Positions 26,634-35,732 of a DNA stretch of 36,865 nt are shown in pieces. A model generated the notes under the pieces. It searched no databases. It was not told the origin of the DNA and saw nothing but the letters and a program-made list of their open reading frames with translations. Both the position numbers and the translations under genes were made by a program. The stretch spans positions 1-36,865 of the forward strand of contig NZ_CANLZW010000044.1 of the NCBI RefSeq assembly GCF_947495625.1, given 5' to 3'. Numbering within the stretch: position 1 is the stretch's first letter; the number at the start of each line of letters is the position of its first letter. The DNA is from an uncultured Cocleimonas sp. Lineage in GTDB: Bacteria; Pseudomonadota; Gammaproteobacteria; Thiotrichales; Thiotrichaceae.

Positions 26634-27422
26634 TTAGCTAGTGATGAGTTTAATCACTACAAGCACGAGCAATCCTGCAAAGATACGTTTAATCAAAACA
26701 ACAGGAATTCTATGTGCAAGTTTTGCCCCATAAGGAGCGGCTATAGCCGTCGCTGAAATAATACTTAATGCAGCAATTAGATTTATATAACCAATACTCC
26801 AATCAGACATCAATTCAGATTTCCAACCAGATATAATAAAACCTAAAGTTCCAGTCACGGCAATAGGTAAACCTATAGCTGCGGATGTTGCAACCGCTTT
26901 ACGAATTGAAACATTGCACCAAGCCAGGAAAGGAACATTCAATGCCCCTCCCCCAATACCGAACAAAGAAGAGATCGACCCAACAATGATACCTACACCT
27001 ATCAAACCTTTTTTTTCAGGTAATGAACGTTGGGGTTTGGGTTGTTTATTCAGGGCAAACTGTATTGCAACAAGCAATAAAAATGGGGCGAATATGAGTT
27101 TTAGAATATCACTGGGTAAAGCATCTGCAACTAGTGTTCCAATCCAGGCGCCTAGAATTATCCCCGGAGTCATTTTCCAGAACACATCCCAGATGATAGC
27201 CTTATGCACTTGATGTACACGTATAGAAGAAATTGAAGTAAATACAATGGTGGCTAACGAAGTCCCAATTGCACTGTGCATAATAATAGAAGGATCTAGA
27301 CCTTGATATTCGAACACCAATACCAAAACAGGTACGATGACTACTCCGCCACCTATTCCCAATAATCCCGCAAATAAACCTGCAACTGAACCTGTGACCA
27401 ACAATAAAAGAACATCACCCAT
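26634..27422 (-). CDS. TSUP (TauE/SafE) family permease
   Basis: 262 residues with about eight hydrophobic segments in two homologous halves, each opening with the family signature: GLLGIGGGVVIVPVL (about 19-33) and SSLFGIGGGALNVPFL (near 155). Family members move sulfite, sulfoacetate and other small organic anions across the inner membrane. It is convergent with matB, so it is not in the malonate operon, and its substrate is unknown. A 45-bp gap separates it from folE on the same strand. Confidence 0.88.
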   Translation of the reverse strand: MGDVLLLLVTGSVAGLFAGLLGIGGGVVIVPVLVLVFEYQGLDPSIIMHSAIGTSLATIVFTSISSIRVHQVHKAIIWDVFWKMTPGIILGAWIGTLVADALPSDILKLIFAPFLLLVAIQFALNKQPKPQRSLPEKKGLIGVGIIVGSISSLFGIGGGALNVPFLAWCNVSIRKAVATSAAIGLPIAVTGTLGFIISGWKSELMSDWSIGYINLIAALSIISATAIAAPYGAKLAHRIPVVLIKRIFAGLLVLVVIKLITS

Positions 27423-27467
27423 AGAAACTTAAGTTTATTTAAACTGAAAGCTCGGGATTATAGATGA

Positions 27468-28016
27468 TTACTTATTAATTAGATTCAAAAACTCTTCACG
27501 CGTTTTAGCATTTTCGCGGAATGTGCCTAACATCATGGATGATATTGTAGATGAGCCTTGCTTTTCAACGCCGCGCATCATCATACAAAAATGTTGTGCC
27601 TCGATGACCACACCGACACTGCTAGAACCTGTCGCATATTTAATCGCTTCTGCAATTTGCTTGGTCATATTCTCTTGAATCTGCAAGCGTCTTGCGTACA
27701 TATCAGTGATGCGTGCAACTTTGGATAAACCGATGACTTTACCCTCTGGCAAATACGCGACGTGTACTTTGCCGACAAATGGCAACAAATGATGTTCGCA
27801 CAATGAATACATTTCGATATCTTTTACAATCACCATTTGGTCATTATCAGAATCAAACACCGCACCATTGATGACTTCATCAAGGTCTTGATCATAACCT
27901 TTGGTTAGAAACTCCATTGCTTTTGCAGCTCGTTCTGGCGTTTTTTGAAGCCCATCACGACTAACATCTTCGCCCATATTAGTCAGTAATTCTGAGTAGA
28001 GTTTGCTGTTATCCAT
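27468..28016 (-). CDS. folE: GTP cyclohydrolase I
   Basis: 182 residues. It opens GTP to 7,8-dihydroneopterin triphosphate, the first step of folate synthesis. Zinc ligands Cys73 and His76 lie in [10 protein letters not shown] and Cys144 in QHFCMMMRG; the presence of Cys144 marks the zinc-dependent type IA enzyme. [12 protein letters not shown] matches the GTP-binding region. It is downstream of ribD on the same strand, but the 212-bp gap with a repeat copy suggests its own promoter. Confidence 0.96.
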   Translation of the reverse strand: MDNSKLYSELLTNMGEDVSRDGLQKTPERAAKAMEFLTKGYDQDLDEVINGAVFDSDNDQMVIVKDIEMYSLCEHHLLPFVGKVHVAYLPEGKVIGLSKVARITDMYARRLQIQENMTKQIAEAIKYATGSSSVGVVIEAQHFCMMMRGVEKQGSSTISSMMLGTFRENAKTREEFLNLINK

Positions 28017-28177
28017 TTGTTATCCTTCCTTGTATTTTTTATCGTTTTCTATTGGGTTTAATCTTTATTGCATTTTATAGAATTATTTTACTTATGCTTT
28101 CAGTGAGTTGCATAATCACTGATGGCTGGCATAAAAGATAATTCCTGTAGTTTTTAAAAGGCATTTATCGTAAATGG

Positions 28178-28204
28178 CACCCCCCTACTTTGGAGGACTT
28201 TTTT
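28178..28204 (+). repeat. Dispersed repeat, copy g
   Basis: CACCCCCCTACTTTGGAGG, then AC and six T, between folE and ribD, which are both on the minus strand. In this plus orientation it cannot terminate either gene. The preceding bases TAAATGG are shared with copy i at 32034. Confidence 0.85.
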
Positions 28205-28228
28205 AACGACTTACAATTTACGTTTAAT

Positions 28229-29383
28229 TTACTTTCGTATCGGTGTAATCGTAAAGCGCCAATCCGAACCTATTGATCGTATATCATGAATCGTTAAATC
28301 TATTGTATCTTTCATATTATCCAGCCCCGGGATTGCCAACAGCCCACGCGCATCATCACCCATAATTTTAGGCGCCATATAAAGCACGATCTCATCGACA
28401 TAGCCTTGTTGCAACAATGCACCGCAAAGCGTGGCACCGGCTTCGACATGGATTTCATTGATTTGCTGTTGCGCCAGATCAATCAGAATAGCGTTCAAAT
28501 CTAGACCTTGAGAATTCGAATCAGTTTCTACAAAAGCGACTTTTGCACCTTCGGACTCAATCTGTTGAATCTTATCGCTATGCTTTTTCTTGGTATCAGC
28601 GCTGGAATAAATCAGTGTATCGCCTTCCAGAGCTAGCATTTTAGCCTCTGAAGATAATGCTAAGTGCGAATCTAATACGACGCGTAAAGGTTGATTTACT
28701 GGCCCATTGATCCCTAACTCATCAGCAGTCAATCTCACATTCAACGAAGGATCATCATCAATCGCAGTCCCCGAACCCGTTAAAATAGCATCGGCTTTAG
28801 CGCGTAAAAACTGCACATCTTTTCTCGCCTCAGGGCCTGTTATCCATTGGCTTTCACCTGACGCCATCGCTGTTTTACCATCGAGACTCATGGCGAGTTT
28901 TACTCTGACCCAGGGCAGCCCAGTTTCCATACGTTTGATAAAACCCGGGTTTAGTGCTCTTGATTGTGCTTCTAAAACGCCTACTTCGACGTCGATACCA
29001 GCATCTCTTAGCAGCTGGATTCCGCGACCGGCAACTTGAGGGTTAGGGTCTTGCATGGCAATTACCACGCGTGAAAATTTTTCTTTAATAAGCGCTGTAG
29101 CACAAGGCGGTGTTTTACCCGTATGCGAACAGGGTTCTAAAGTAACGTATGCTGTAGCGCCAACAAGCGAACTGGTCGCAGCAGCGATTGCATTGACTTC
29201 AGCATGCCCTTGACCTGCATACTGGTGATAACCTTCCCCGATTATTTCGCCATCTTTAACGATGACACTACCCACACGTGGATTAGGATGAGTCGTGTAT
29301 TGACCTTTTTGAGCCAACTGAATAGCTCGCGCCATAAAAGCATGATCTTGAGCATTCATTTGAGGTGAGGTTTGCTTACTCAT
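28229..29383 (-). CDS. ribD: Bifunctional riboflavin deaminase/reductase
   Basis: 384 residues. The N-terminal deaminase (about 10-150) has the zinc motif HAEVNA and PCSHTGKTPPC; the C-terminal reductase (about 155-380) has WVRVKLAMSLDGK and GATLCGALLQQGYVDE. It carries out steps two and three of riboflavin synthesis from GTP. It starts MSKQTSPQMNAQDH; an internal Met at residue 9 is an alternative. It lies 62 bp after nrdR in the usual glyA-nrdR-ribD order, but ribE, ribBA and ribH do not follow. No FMN riboswitch is seen upstream. Confidence 0.95.
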   Translation of the reverse strand: MSKQTSPQMNAQDHAFMARAIQLAQKGQYTTHPNPRVGSVIVKDGEIIGEGYHQYAGQGHAEVNAIAAATSSLVGATAYVTLEPCSHTGKTPPCATALIKEKFSRVVIAMQDPNPQVAGRGIQLLRDAGIDVEVGVLEAQSRALNPGFIKRMETGLPWVRVKLAMSLDGKTAMASGESQWITGPEARKDVQFLRAKADAILTGSGTAIDDDPSLNVRLTADELGINGPVNQPLRVVLDSHLALSSEAKMLALEGDTLIYSSADTKKKHSDKIQQIESEGAKVAFVETDSNSQGLDLNAILIDLAQQQINEIHVEAGATLCGALLQQGYVDEIVLYMAPKIMGDDARGLLAIPGLDNMKDTIDLTIHDIRSIGSDWRFTITPIRK

Positions 29384-29445
29384 AAAGAAGATAAAAAGAG
29401 AAATGGATTAAGACAGTATAACGATAAATTGAGAGGTCTATCGAT

Positions 29446-29964
29446 TTACGTCCCCGGAAGTTTATTCTGGCGTTTTTTAAGCTCTGGGCTAGGAGAATTC
29501 TCAAGCCCTTCAATGGCATCGATAAACTCACCAATATCATTAAAGTCACGATAAACCGAGGCGAAACGAATATACGCAACATCATCCAGCTTGCGTAATT
29601 CTTCCATCACGAATTCACCAATCAGATTGGTCGTTAAATCAGATTTATCGTTTTTATCCGTAGAACCTTCGCGCGCAAGAATACGCTTCTGGATATCCAT
29701 CACTGCACGGTCGATGGATTTAGAATCAACAGGACGTTTTTGCGTTGCTCGCATTAGTCCTGCTCTAAGTTTATGCTCGTTAAATGCCTGTTTTTCACCG
29801 CCTGACTTGGTCACTTGCGGCATATTAAATACAGCTATTTCATAGGTACTAAAACGTTCGTTGCAGGAAGTACACTCCCTGCGACGACGTACTTGATCGC
29901 CCTCACTGGCAAGACGCGAATCTACTACTCGAGTATCATCTTCTCCACAGAAAGGACAATGCAT
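29446..29964 (-). CDS. nrdR: Transcriptional repressor NrdR
   Basis: 172 residues, slightly longer than the usual 150-160 because of a Pro/Lys-rich C-terminal tail. The N-terminal zinc ribbon has Cys3, Cys6, Cys31 and Cys34, and the ATP-cone domain spans about 48-138. NrdR senses dATP/ATP and represses ribonucleotide reductase operons by binding NrdR boxes. It starts 15 bp after the glyA stop codon, consistent with cotranscription with glyA and ribD. Confidence 0.96.
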   Translation of the reverse strand: MHCPFCGEDDTRVVDSRLASEGDQVRRRRECTSCNERFSTYEIAVFNMPQVTKSGGEKQAFNEHKLRAGLMRATQKRPVDSKSIDRAVMDIQKRILAREGSTDKNDKSDLTTNLIGEFVMEELRKLDDVAYIRFASVYRDFNDIGEFIDAIEGLENSPSPELKKRQNKLPGT

Positions 29965-29979
29965 AAATTAGCTTCCGAC

Positions 29980-31242
29980 TTATTTGTAAACAGGTAAACG
30001 CTGACAAATTTCAGTCACTTTACCGCGTACTTCTTCGATCACGCTGGTATCGTTTTCATCTTTTGCGATTGATTCCAATACGTCACAAATCCAATGCGCA
30101 AGTTGCGAACTGTCTTCTGCGTTAAAACCACGCGTAGTAATTGCAGGAGAACCAATACGTAGACCACTCGTTACGAATGGAGATTGCGGATCGTTAGGCA
30201 CAGAGTTCTTGTTAACCGTGATGTGAGCGTTACCCAAAGCAGCATCTGCCACTTTACCGGTTAATCCTTTGTCGATGAGATCAAGCAGGAATAAGTGATT
30301 TTCAGTACCGCCAGAAACGATGTTGAAACCACGCTCCATAAAGGTATTCGCCATTGCCTGTGCGTTAACCACAACCTGCTTTTGGTATTCAGTAAATGCT
30401 GGCTCTAATGCTTCTTTGAACGCTACCGCTTTACCTGCGATCGCATGCATTAACGGACCACCCTGAGTACCCGGGAAAACCAAAGAGTTTAACTTCTTTT
30501 CAATCTCAGGATTCGCTTTTGCCAGGATGATTCCACCACGAGGACCACGTAATGTTTTGTGTGTAGTCGATGTGGTTACATCAGCAATCTGTACTGGAGA
30601 TGGGTAAATACCTGCAGCAACCAAACCGGCAACGTGAGCCATATCGACAAATAAATAGGCACCCACTTCATCAGCGATATCACGGAATTTCTGCCAATCG
30701 ACAACTTGTGAATAAGCGGAGAAACCAGCAATAATCATTTTTGGCTTATGTTCACGCGCTAAATTAGCAACTTCTTCGTAATCAATAATGCCTTTATCAT
30801 CTATGCCGTACTGAACCGCATTGTAAACTTTACCGGAAAAACTGACGTGTGAACCATGTGTAAGATGTCCGCCATCAGATAGAGACATACCAAGAATTGT
30901 ATCTCCTGGCTCAACAAGCGCCATATAAACCGCAAGATTCGCAGAAGAGCCTGAATGCGGCTGTACATTCGCATAATCTGCACCAAATAATTCTTTAACA
31001 CGATCGATTGCTAACTGCTCTGCAACATCAACGTATTCACAACCACCGTAATAACGCTTACCCGGGTAACCTTCGGCATACTTATTAGTTAGCACAGAAC
31101 CTTGTGCTTCCATCACGCGAGGGCTCGTGTAGTTTTCAGAAGCGATCAACTCAATGTGATCTTCCTGTCGTTGTACTTCAGAGGCTATAGCAGCAGCAAG
31201 TTCTGGATCGTAACTTGCGATTGTCATATCTTTAGAAAACAT
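29980..31242 (-). CDS. glyA: Serine hydroxymethyltransferase
   Basis: 420 residues. It is a PLP enzyme converting serine and THF to glycine and methylene-THF. The PLP lysine is Lys229 in [13 protein letters not shown], the same number as in E. coli; [45 protein letters not shown] and [11 protein letters not shown] are all standard. It heads the glyA-nrdR-ribD block. The start at 31242 gives [10 protein letters not shown]; the second Met (residue 6) is possible. The 282-bp upstream gap to the NYN gene holds a dispersed-repeat copy and no visible riboswitch. Confidence 0.97.
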   Translation of the reverse strand: MFSKDMTIASYDPELAAAIASEVQRQEDHIELIASENYTSPRVMEAQGSVLTNKYAEGYPGKRYYGGCEYVDVAEQLAIDRVKELFGADYANVQPHSGSSANLAVYMALVEPGDTILGMSLSDGGHLTHGSHVSFSGKVYNAVQYGIDDKGIIDYEEVANLAREHKPKMIIAGFSAYSQVVDWQKFRDIADEVGAYLFVDMAHVAGLVAAGIYPSPVQIADVTTSTTHKTLRGPRGGIILAKANPEIEKKLNSLVFPGTQGGPLMHAIAGKAVAFKEALEPAFTEYQKQVVVNAQAMANTFMERGFNIVSGGTENHLFLLDLIDKGLTGKVADAALGNAHITVNKNSVPNDPQSPFVTSGLRIGSPAITTRGFNAEDSSQLAHWICDVLESIAKDENDTSVIEEVRGKVTEICQRLPVYK

Positions 31243-31396
31243 TGTTGAATGCTCCAGATTATTTCAGAAAAGAGCGACATAATAACGCAAAAATTCTAAA
31301 TAGATAATGCTATAACGACATCTTTTTGCTCTTCTAGGCTGAAGAATGCAGAGAACACCCGAAATTCATTTTAAGCCAACTGATTTTTTCATGAAG

Positions 31397-31422
31397 CCCC
31401 CCCCTACTTATGGGCAGTTTTT
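31397..31422 (+). repeat. Dispersed repeat, copy h
   Basis: Eight C, TACTTAT, GGGCAG and five T, lying in the divergent region between glyA and the NYN gene, about 100 bp before the latter. In this place it can only act as a leader element or promoter-region repeat, not as a 3' terminator of a neighbouring gene. Confidence 0.85.
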
Positions 31423-31524
31423 ATCCTATGAATTTTCAAATAGGTCATGCATGCTCTACAACCTCCCATAACCAACACAGTTCAACCAAGTGTTATGTTT
31501 GTTAAAAATAAGAGTTAACCAACC

Positions 31525-31998
31525 ATGGAAACAGTCTCAATCGTGGTAGATGTGCAAAACGTCTATTACACAACCAGGCAAGCTTACAAACGAAATTTTG
31601 ATTACAACAAATTTTGGGCACAAGCGACTAAAAACAGAAAACTTGTAAAAGCGACTGCGTATGCAATTGAAAGTCAGGATGAAAAGCAAAGACAGTTTCA
31701 AAATATACTCAGAGCCATTGGCTTTGAGGTGAAATTAAAACCCTATATCCAGCGTTCGGATGGTTCCGCAAAAGGAGACTGGGACGTGGGTATCGCCTTA
31801 GATGCGATGGAATATGCGGAACAAAGTGATACGGTTATTCTGGTATCCGGCGATGGTGATTTTGATTTACTCGCGAATCGTATGCAAAGTAAACATCATG
31901 CATCGGTTGTCGTTTATGGCGTGGAACCATTAACGGCAGCGTCTTTAATTAATGCAGCGAATCAGTTTGTCCCTATTGATTCTAATCTATTGTTGTAG
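31525..31998 (+). CDS. NYN-domain (PIN-like, LabA/DUF88) putative ribonuclease
   Basis: 157 residues forming a single NYN domain. Acidic metal-site candidates are Asp9 with Asn12 in VVDVQNVYY, Asp85/Asp87 in KGDWDVGIALD, and Asp110/Asp112 in SGDGDFDLL. This pattern is characteristic of LabA-like PIN-fold proteins thought to be RNases. It has no C-terminal OST-HTH extension, so it is a minimal version. It stands alone, with divergent glyA upstream and a repeat copy 35 bp after its stop. Confidence 0.85.
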   Translation: METVSIVVDVQNVYYTTRQAYKRNFDYNKFWAQATKNRKLVKATAYAIESQDEKQRQFQNILRAIGFEVKLKPYIQRSDGSAKGDWDVGIALDAMEYAEQSDTVILVSGDGDFDLLANRMQSKHHASVVVYGVEPLTAASLINAANQFVPIDSNLLL

Positions 31999-32033
31999 CC
32001 TGATTAATACGACATTTAAACGATACTAAATGG

Positions 32034-32059
32034 CACCCCCCACCTTTGGGGCACTTTTT
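32034..32059 (+). repeat. Dispersed repeat, copy i, possible terminator of the NYN gene
   Basis: CACCCCCCACCTTTGGGGCA, then C and five T. Four CCCC/GGGG pairs can form, and the U tract follows, 35 bp after the NYN stop. The core is ACCTTT rather than TACTTT. The 10 bases TAAATGGCAC at its left end equal those at copy g. Confidence 0.85.
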
Positions 32060-32064
32060 GTGAC

Positions 32065-32946
32065 TCACTTCAGCAGAAAATTAATGACTCGATTAAAGTT
32101 CGGTTGCCAATCTACCCATTTATGTCCACCATCGTAGATAAAATACTCGTGCTCTCGTCCATTTTTCTGCAATAGCTCATGAAATCTTTGATTCGTTCTA
32201 ATAATATTGGGCTGATCTTTATCTCCCCAGATTAGTTGTAGACGTATTTTTTGCAGCGCTACATTATTCTTATCTGACCAGACACTTCTAATGCTTTGTG
32301 ATTCATCACCATTATAAAGTTTGGGGCCGAAGATTCGTTTCAAAGGGAAAAATAGACGGACGAGTAAAGGCACCTTTGCATCCTGTTTATTCTCATTACT
32401 CAATACAGGCGTGCTTATCGCACTGAGACTTGAAAAACTGTTTTTATAAATACTAGCCATGCGTAAAGCACCAAAGCCGCCCATGGATATTGCCATCAAG
32501 CTGCAATGTTCGGGACAATCCAGCGTATTATAATCTTTTTGTACTTTAGGAAGGATGTCCTGCATCACCCAGTCGCGATAATTATGCGAGCCATCATACC
32601 AATTTTCCCAGAAGCCCTTACCACCATTCGGCGTAACTAAAATAAAACGAGGCAATTGACCCGCGTTGATTTGTTGGTCGAAGTAACGATGAGTTTTGTA
32701 TTGCTCCAGAGTATTATGATCATCTCGAGCACCGTGTAGAAATAGCACCAGCGGCAGTCTTTCTGTCTTGACCCAGTTCGGCGGTGTGTAAACGCCATAC
32801 TCGATGGTTTTATCTAAACTGCTGGTTGGGATTTTTTCATACGCCAACTCTGTTCCTTTAAAACTGGAACAGCCCACTTGAACAAAAAACAAGCCAATGA
32901 AAGCCACCTGTTTCATTAATCTAATAAAGTTATGGTAATTAGGCAT
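32065..32946 (-). CDS. Esterase-D-like alpha/beta hydrolase, putative lipoprotein
   Basis: 293 residues. The N-terminus is hydrophobic and ends FVQVGCSS, a lipobox-like site at Cys26 with an unusual Gln at -3; a second start Met at residue 11 gives a shorter signal. The hydrolase core has LVLFLHGARDD (oxyanion region), nucleophile Ser154 in AISMGGFGA, a candidate Asp in IWGDKDQPN and a His in YDGGHKWVDW. This fits the esterase/feruloyl-esterase family PF00756. It is probably periplasmic or outer-membrane-attached; the substrate is unknown. It is flanked on both sides by dispersed-repeat copies. Confidence 0.82.
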   Translation of the reverse strand: MPNYHNFIRLMKQVAFIGLFFVQVGCSSFKGTELAYEKIPTSSLDKTIEYGVYTPPNWVKTERLPLVLFLHGARDDHNTLEQYKTHRYFDQQINAGQLPRFILVTPNGGKGFWENWYDGSHNYRDWVMQDILPKVQKDYNTLDCPEHCSLMAISMGGFGALRMASIYKNSFSSLSAISTPVLSNENKQDAKVPLLVRLFFPLKRIFGPKLYNGDESQSIRSVWSDKNNVALQKIRLQLIWGDKDQPNIIRTNQRFHELLQKNGREHEYFIYDGGHKWVDWQPNFNRVINFLLK

Positions 32947-32985
32947 ATTTATTAGGCTAAATGATTAGTCCTTAAAAAACAAATA

Positions 32986-33013
32986 CACCCCCCTACTTTG
33001 GGGCAGTTTTTTT
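32986..33013 (+). repeat. Dispersed repeat, copy j
   Basis: CACCCCCCTACTTTGGGGCA, then G and seven T; this is the copy closest to consensus. It lies in the 123-bp divergent gap between the esterase gene and nth, ending 56 bp before the nth start, so in plus orientation it falls within or just above the nth leader. Confidence 0.88.
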
Positions 33014-33069
33014 AATAAGTTTAAAAGAGATGTTTTTCAAACAGCAAACCCGAGTGATAAACTCCGCGA

Positions 33070-33702
33070 ATGAATAATGAAAAACGCTATGAAATTTTCA
33101 GACGCTTTCGAGAAGCTAACCCACACCCAACCACCGAACTTGAATTTGATTCCCCTTTTGAATTATTAGTTGCAGTTACATTATCTGCGCAGGCAACCGA
33201 TGTCAGTGTGAATAAAGCAACCGCAAAACTATTTCCGGTAGCGAATACACCCGAAGCCATTTATGCCTTGGGAGAAGATGGCTTGAAGGAATACATCAAA
33301 ACAATTGGTTTGTATAATAGCAAAGCTAAAAATGTGATTGCGGCTTGCAAAATGCTCATTGATCTTCATCACTCTGAAGTGCCTGACGATCGAGAAGCGT
33401 TAGAAGCATTACCCGGTGTTGGCCGAAAAACCGCCAATGTGGTTTTAAATACCGCATTCGGACACCCCACAATGGCCGTCGATACGCATATTTTTCGTGT
33501 ATCCAATCGAACAGGAATCGCAAAAGGCAAAAATGTCGTTGAAGTTGAAAAAAAACTACTACACTTTGTGCCTAAAGAATTTCTAGTCGATGCACACCAT
33601 TGGTTAATTTTACACGGGCGTTACATCTGTGTTGCGAGGAAACCCAGATGTGGCGCCTGTTTGATTAGTGATTTATGTGATTATAAAGAGAAAAATCTAT
33701 GA
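33070..33702 (+). CDS. nth: Endonuclease III
   Basis: 210 residues. This DNA glycosylase/AP lyase removes oxidised pyrimidines. The helix-hairpin-helix LPGVGRKTANVVLN contains the catalytic Lys, the catalytic Asp follows in AVDTHIFRVSNR, and the [4Fe-4S] cluster loop CVARKPRCGACLISDLC has the C-x6-C-x2-C-x5-C spacing. The length is standard. It overlaps the following dehydrogenase by 4 bp (ATGA). Confidence 0.96.
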   Translation: MNNEKRYEIFRRFREANPHPTTELEFDSPFELLVAVTLSAQATDVSVNKATAKLFPVANTPEAIYALGEDGLKEYIKTIGLYNSKAKNVIAACKMLIDLHHSEVPDDREALEALPGVGRKTANVVLNTAFGHPTMAVDTHIFRVSNRTGIAKGKNVVEVEKKLLHFVPKEFLVDAHHWLILHGRYICVARKPRCGACLISDLCDYKEKNL

Positions 33703-34703
33703 CTAACTCCACTTCATCCGACAATGCTCATAATTTTCGTGTCGCCATATTAGATGAAACCACCTTTAATCCGGGAGATCTGGATTTAGAGGCTTTGGTT
33801 GAATTGGCACATGATTGTCAGCGTTACCCAAATACCAGCCCAGAGCAGCGACTCGAACGCCTCGAAGGCATCAATGTTGCAATCGCTAATAAGGTCGTTT
33901 TTGATCGTGAATTATTAGCGCAATGCCCACAACTCAAAGCTATTTTATTAACCGCTACCGGCATGGATAATGTCGATCTTGAAGCGTGTGAAGAAATGGG
34001 AATCGACACTTACAATGTAACAAACTATGGGACTCCTTCTGTTTCTCAACATGTTTTAACATTAATACTGGCGCTATCGACCTCTTTGAATGATTACCAG
34101 ACAATGACGCGTAATGGCGGTTGGTCAAAGAGCGAACATTTCAGTAGCCTGCAATTTCCTATTCGTGAATTAGCAGGAAAAACCATAGGTCTCGTTGGTT
34201 ACGGCACCTTAGCCAAAGGCGTCGAAAGAATTGCCAGAGCATTTGACATGAATGTGTTAATCGCCGCTCGGGCGGGCTCTGATACTGCGCCTGATGGACG
34301 TTTATTGCTGGATGATTTATTACCCCTTGTTGATGTATTGAGTCTGCATTGCCCACTCACAGCTGAGACCCACAAACTGATTAATCGCGAAACTTTAGAA
34401 AAGATGAAATCAGATGCCATTTTAATCAATACCGCCCGCGGTGCTGTGGTTGATAACGCAGAATTGGCGCAAGCACTGAGAGATGGCGTGATAGCCGGAG
34501 CAGGTATCGATGTACTGGAACAAGAACCGCCACCAGCAGATCATCCATTATTAGCCGCCGATATTCCTAACCTGATTGTGACCCCGCATGTTGCCTGGGC
34601 TGCCATTGAAGCGAGACAACGTGTGGTAAATAAGACAACACAGAATCTTAGAGATTGGCTGTCTAAACAAGAACAACCAGAAATCGAAGTTGCAGAAACG
34701 TAA
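33699..34703 (+). CDS. D-2-hydroxyacid dehydrogenase, HprA-like (glycerate dehydrogenase)
   Basis: 334 residues. The Rossmann motif is GYGTLA (167-172, Ala in place of the last Gly), with catalytic Arg247 (NTARGAVVD), Glu276 (EQEP) and His297 (TPHVAWA). The WAAIEARQRVV segment and the NY/TPSVSQHVL substrate region match NADH-dependent hydroxypyruvate reductase/glycerate dehydrogenase. The region after strand 2 (AARAGSDTAPDG) lacks an NADP-binding basic cluster beyond one Arg. It is translationally coupled to nth although the two functions are unrelated. It is the third 2-/3-hydroxyacid dehydrogenase in the window, differing clearly from the one at 13855. Confidence 0.85.
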   Translation: MTNSTSSDNAHNFRVAILDETTFNPGDLDLEALVELAHDCQRYPNTSPEQRLERLEGINVAIANKVVFDRELLAQCPQLKAILLTATGMDNVDLEACEEMGIDTYNVTNYGTPSVSQHVLTLILALSTSLNDYQTMTRNGGWSKSEHFSSLQFPIRELAGKTIGLVGYGTLAKGVERIARAFDMNVLIAARAGSDTAPDGRLLLDDLLPLVDVLSLHCPLTAETHKLINRETLEKMKSDAILINTARGAVVDNAELAQALRDGVIAGAGIDVLEQEPPPADHPLLAADIPNLIVTPHVAWAAIEARQRVVNKTTQNLRDWLSKQEQPEIEVAET

Positions 34704-34770
34704 CAGCAGAAATTTAATAATAAGCAAACAGCAACACAGCATTAATTATTAAAAGTTTATACCTAGTTTC

Positions 34771-34806
34771 ATTTCGCTGTACCAATTCAATACGGTATAG
34801 CGAAAT
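34771..34806. other. 13-bp inverted repeat upstream of the SGNH hydrolase gene
   Basis: ATTTCGCTGTACC (34771-34783) and GGTATAGCGAAAT (34794-34806) flank a 10-nt spacer; the one non-Watson-Crick pair is G with T, so the RNA stem would be unbroken. No U tract follows. It may be a 3' stabilising hairpin for the dehydrogenase transcript or a protein-binding dyad. Confidence 0.75.
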
Positions 34807-34854
34807 GTGACTTTATTCACAGAACTCCGTTTGCATATAAGATATTTTGTCACT

Positions 34855-35727
34855 ATGGCTAAACGTCCGAATATCTGTGATTACCATGATGTCTATGAAG
34901 CAGAAGTGACAGACACTTTCTGTGACCCTATTTTTAATAAACGCAACATCATTGCAGAAGGCGACTCCTGGTTCACTATTGGTGGTCAAAGCTTACAATA
35001 CCCCTGGTTTACCAATATCCTATATACCTTGCGTTTTAGCGAAGAAGTGTTGATTCTGAATCTCGCTGAACCTGGCGACACCATCAAACATATCTCTTCG
35101 ATGCCACGCGATCAGTCGTTTAAATTCGCCATTGAAGAACATACTACGACACCATGGGATGCGATAATTTTGAGTGCTGGGGGCAATGACCTCATCGACA
35201 AAGCACGCACTTTAATTAAAAATCGCTTAGAACGACAGGGAGATATCATCCGTAAACCTGCCGATTATTGCAAACAGATTGAAGTGAATAACTTCCTGCA
35301 AAATATCGAAAACCACTACCGTCGTTTGGCGACTATTCGTGGCAATCACGCCATTCCAATCGTTTTACATACCTACGATTACCCGACACCACGCGATGCA
35401 CCTGCGCGCTTCTTTGGCGTAGGTTTGCTCGGCCCCTGGCTTTATCCCTGCATGAAAAATGCCGAGATCCCAAAAACGGATTGGCAAGCATTGAGTGATT
35501 ATTTATTTGATCAACTCGCCGTGCGACTTTTGAGTCTGGAAAATGGTGCAAATCCCATCGCTAATTTTCACGTGGTTGATACGCGCCATCTACTCACGCG
35601 AGCTGCACTGGATAGCACAGGTGAAAGTGGCGACTGGATGAATGAGATTCACCCGAATAAAAACGGCTATAAAAAAATTGCGCATAAAATTGAACAAAAG
35701 CTTAAAATGATCAACGCGATTCATTAA
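34855..35727 (+). CDS. SGNH/GDSL-type hydrolase
   Basis: 290 residues from ATG 34855; an in-frame GTG at 34807 lies directly behind the inverted repeat and is less likely. Block I is AEGDSWF (nucleophile Ser38), block III is SAGGNDL (Gly110, Asn111), and block V is NEIHPNKNGY with His267. The residue three before the His is Asn, where most GDSL enzymes have Asp, so the triad may be altered. No signal peptide is seen, so it is probably cytoplasmic. Substrate unknown. It is followed closely by the DUF1841 gene. Confidence 0.8.
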   Translation: MAKRPNICDYHDVYEAEVTDTFCDPIFNKRNIIAEGDSWFTIGGQSLQYPWFTNILYTLRFSEEVLILNLAEPGDTIKHISSMPRDQSFKFAIEEHTTTPWDAIILSAGGNDLIDKARTLIKNRLERQGDIIRKPADYCKQIEVNNFLQNIENHYRRLATIRGNHAIPIVLHTYDYPTPRDAPARFFGVGLLGPWLYPCMKNAEIPKTDWQALSDYLFDQLAVRLLSLENGANPIANFHVVDTRHLLTRAALDSTGESGDWMNEIHPNKNGYKKIAHKIEQKLKMINAIH

Positions 35728-35732
35728 ATTTT

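Noticed and set aside
28017-31524. FMN, glycine or THF riboswitch near ribD, folE or glyA
   Set aside because: The gaps at 28017-28228, 29384-29445 and 31243-31524 show no recognisable conserved riboswitch core by eye.
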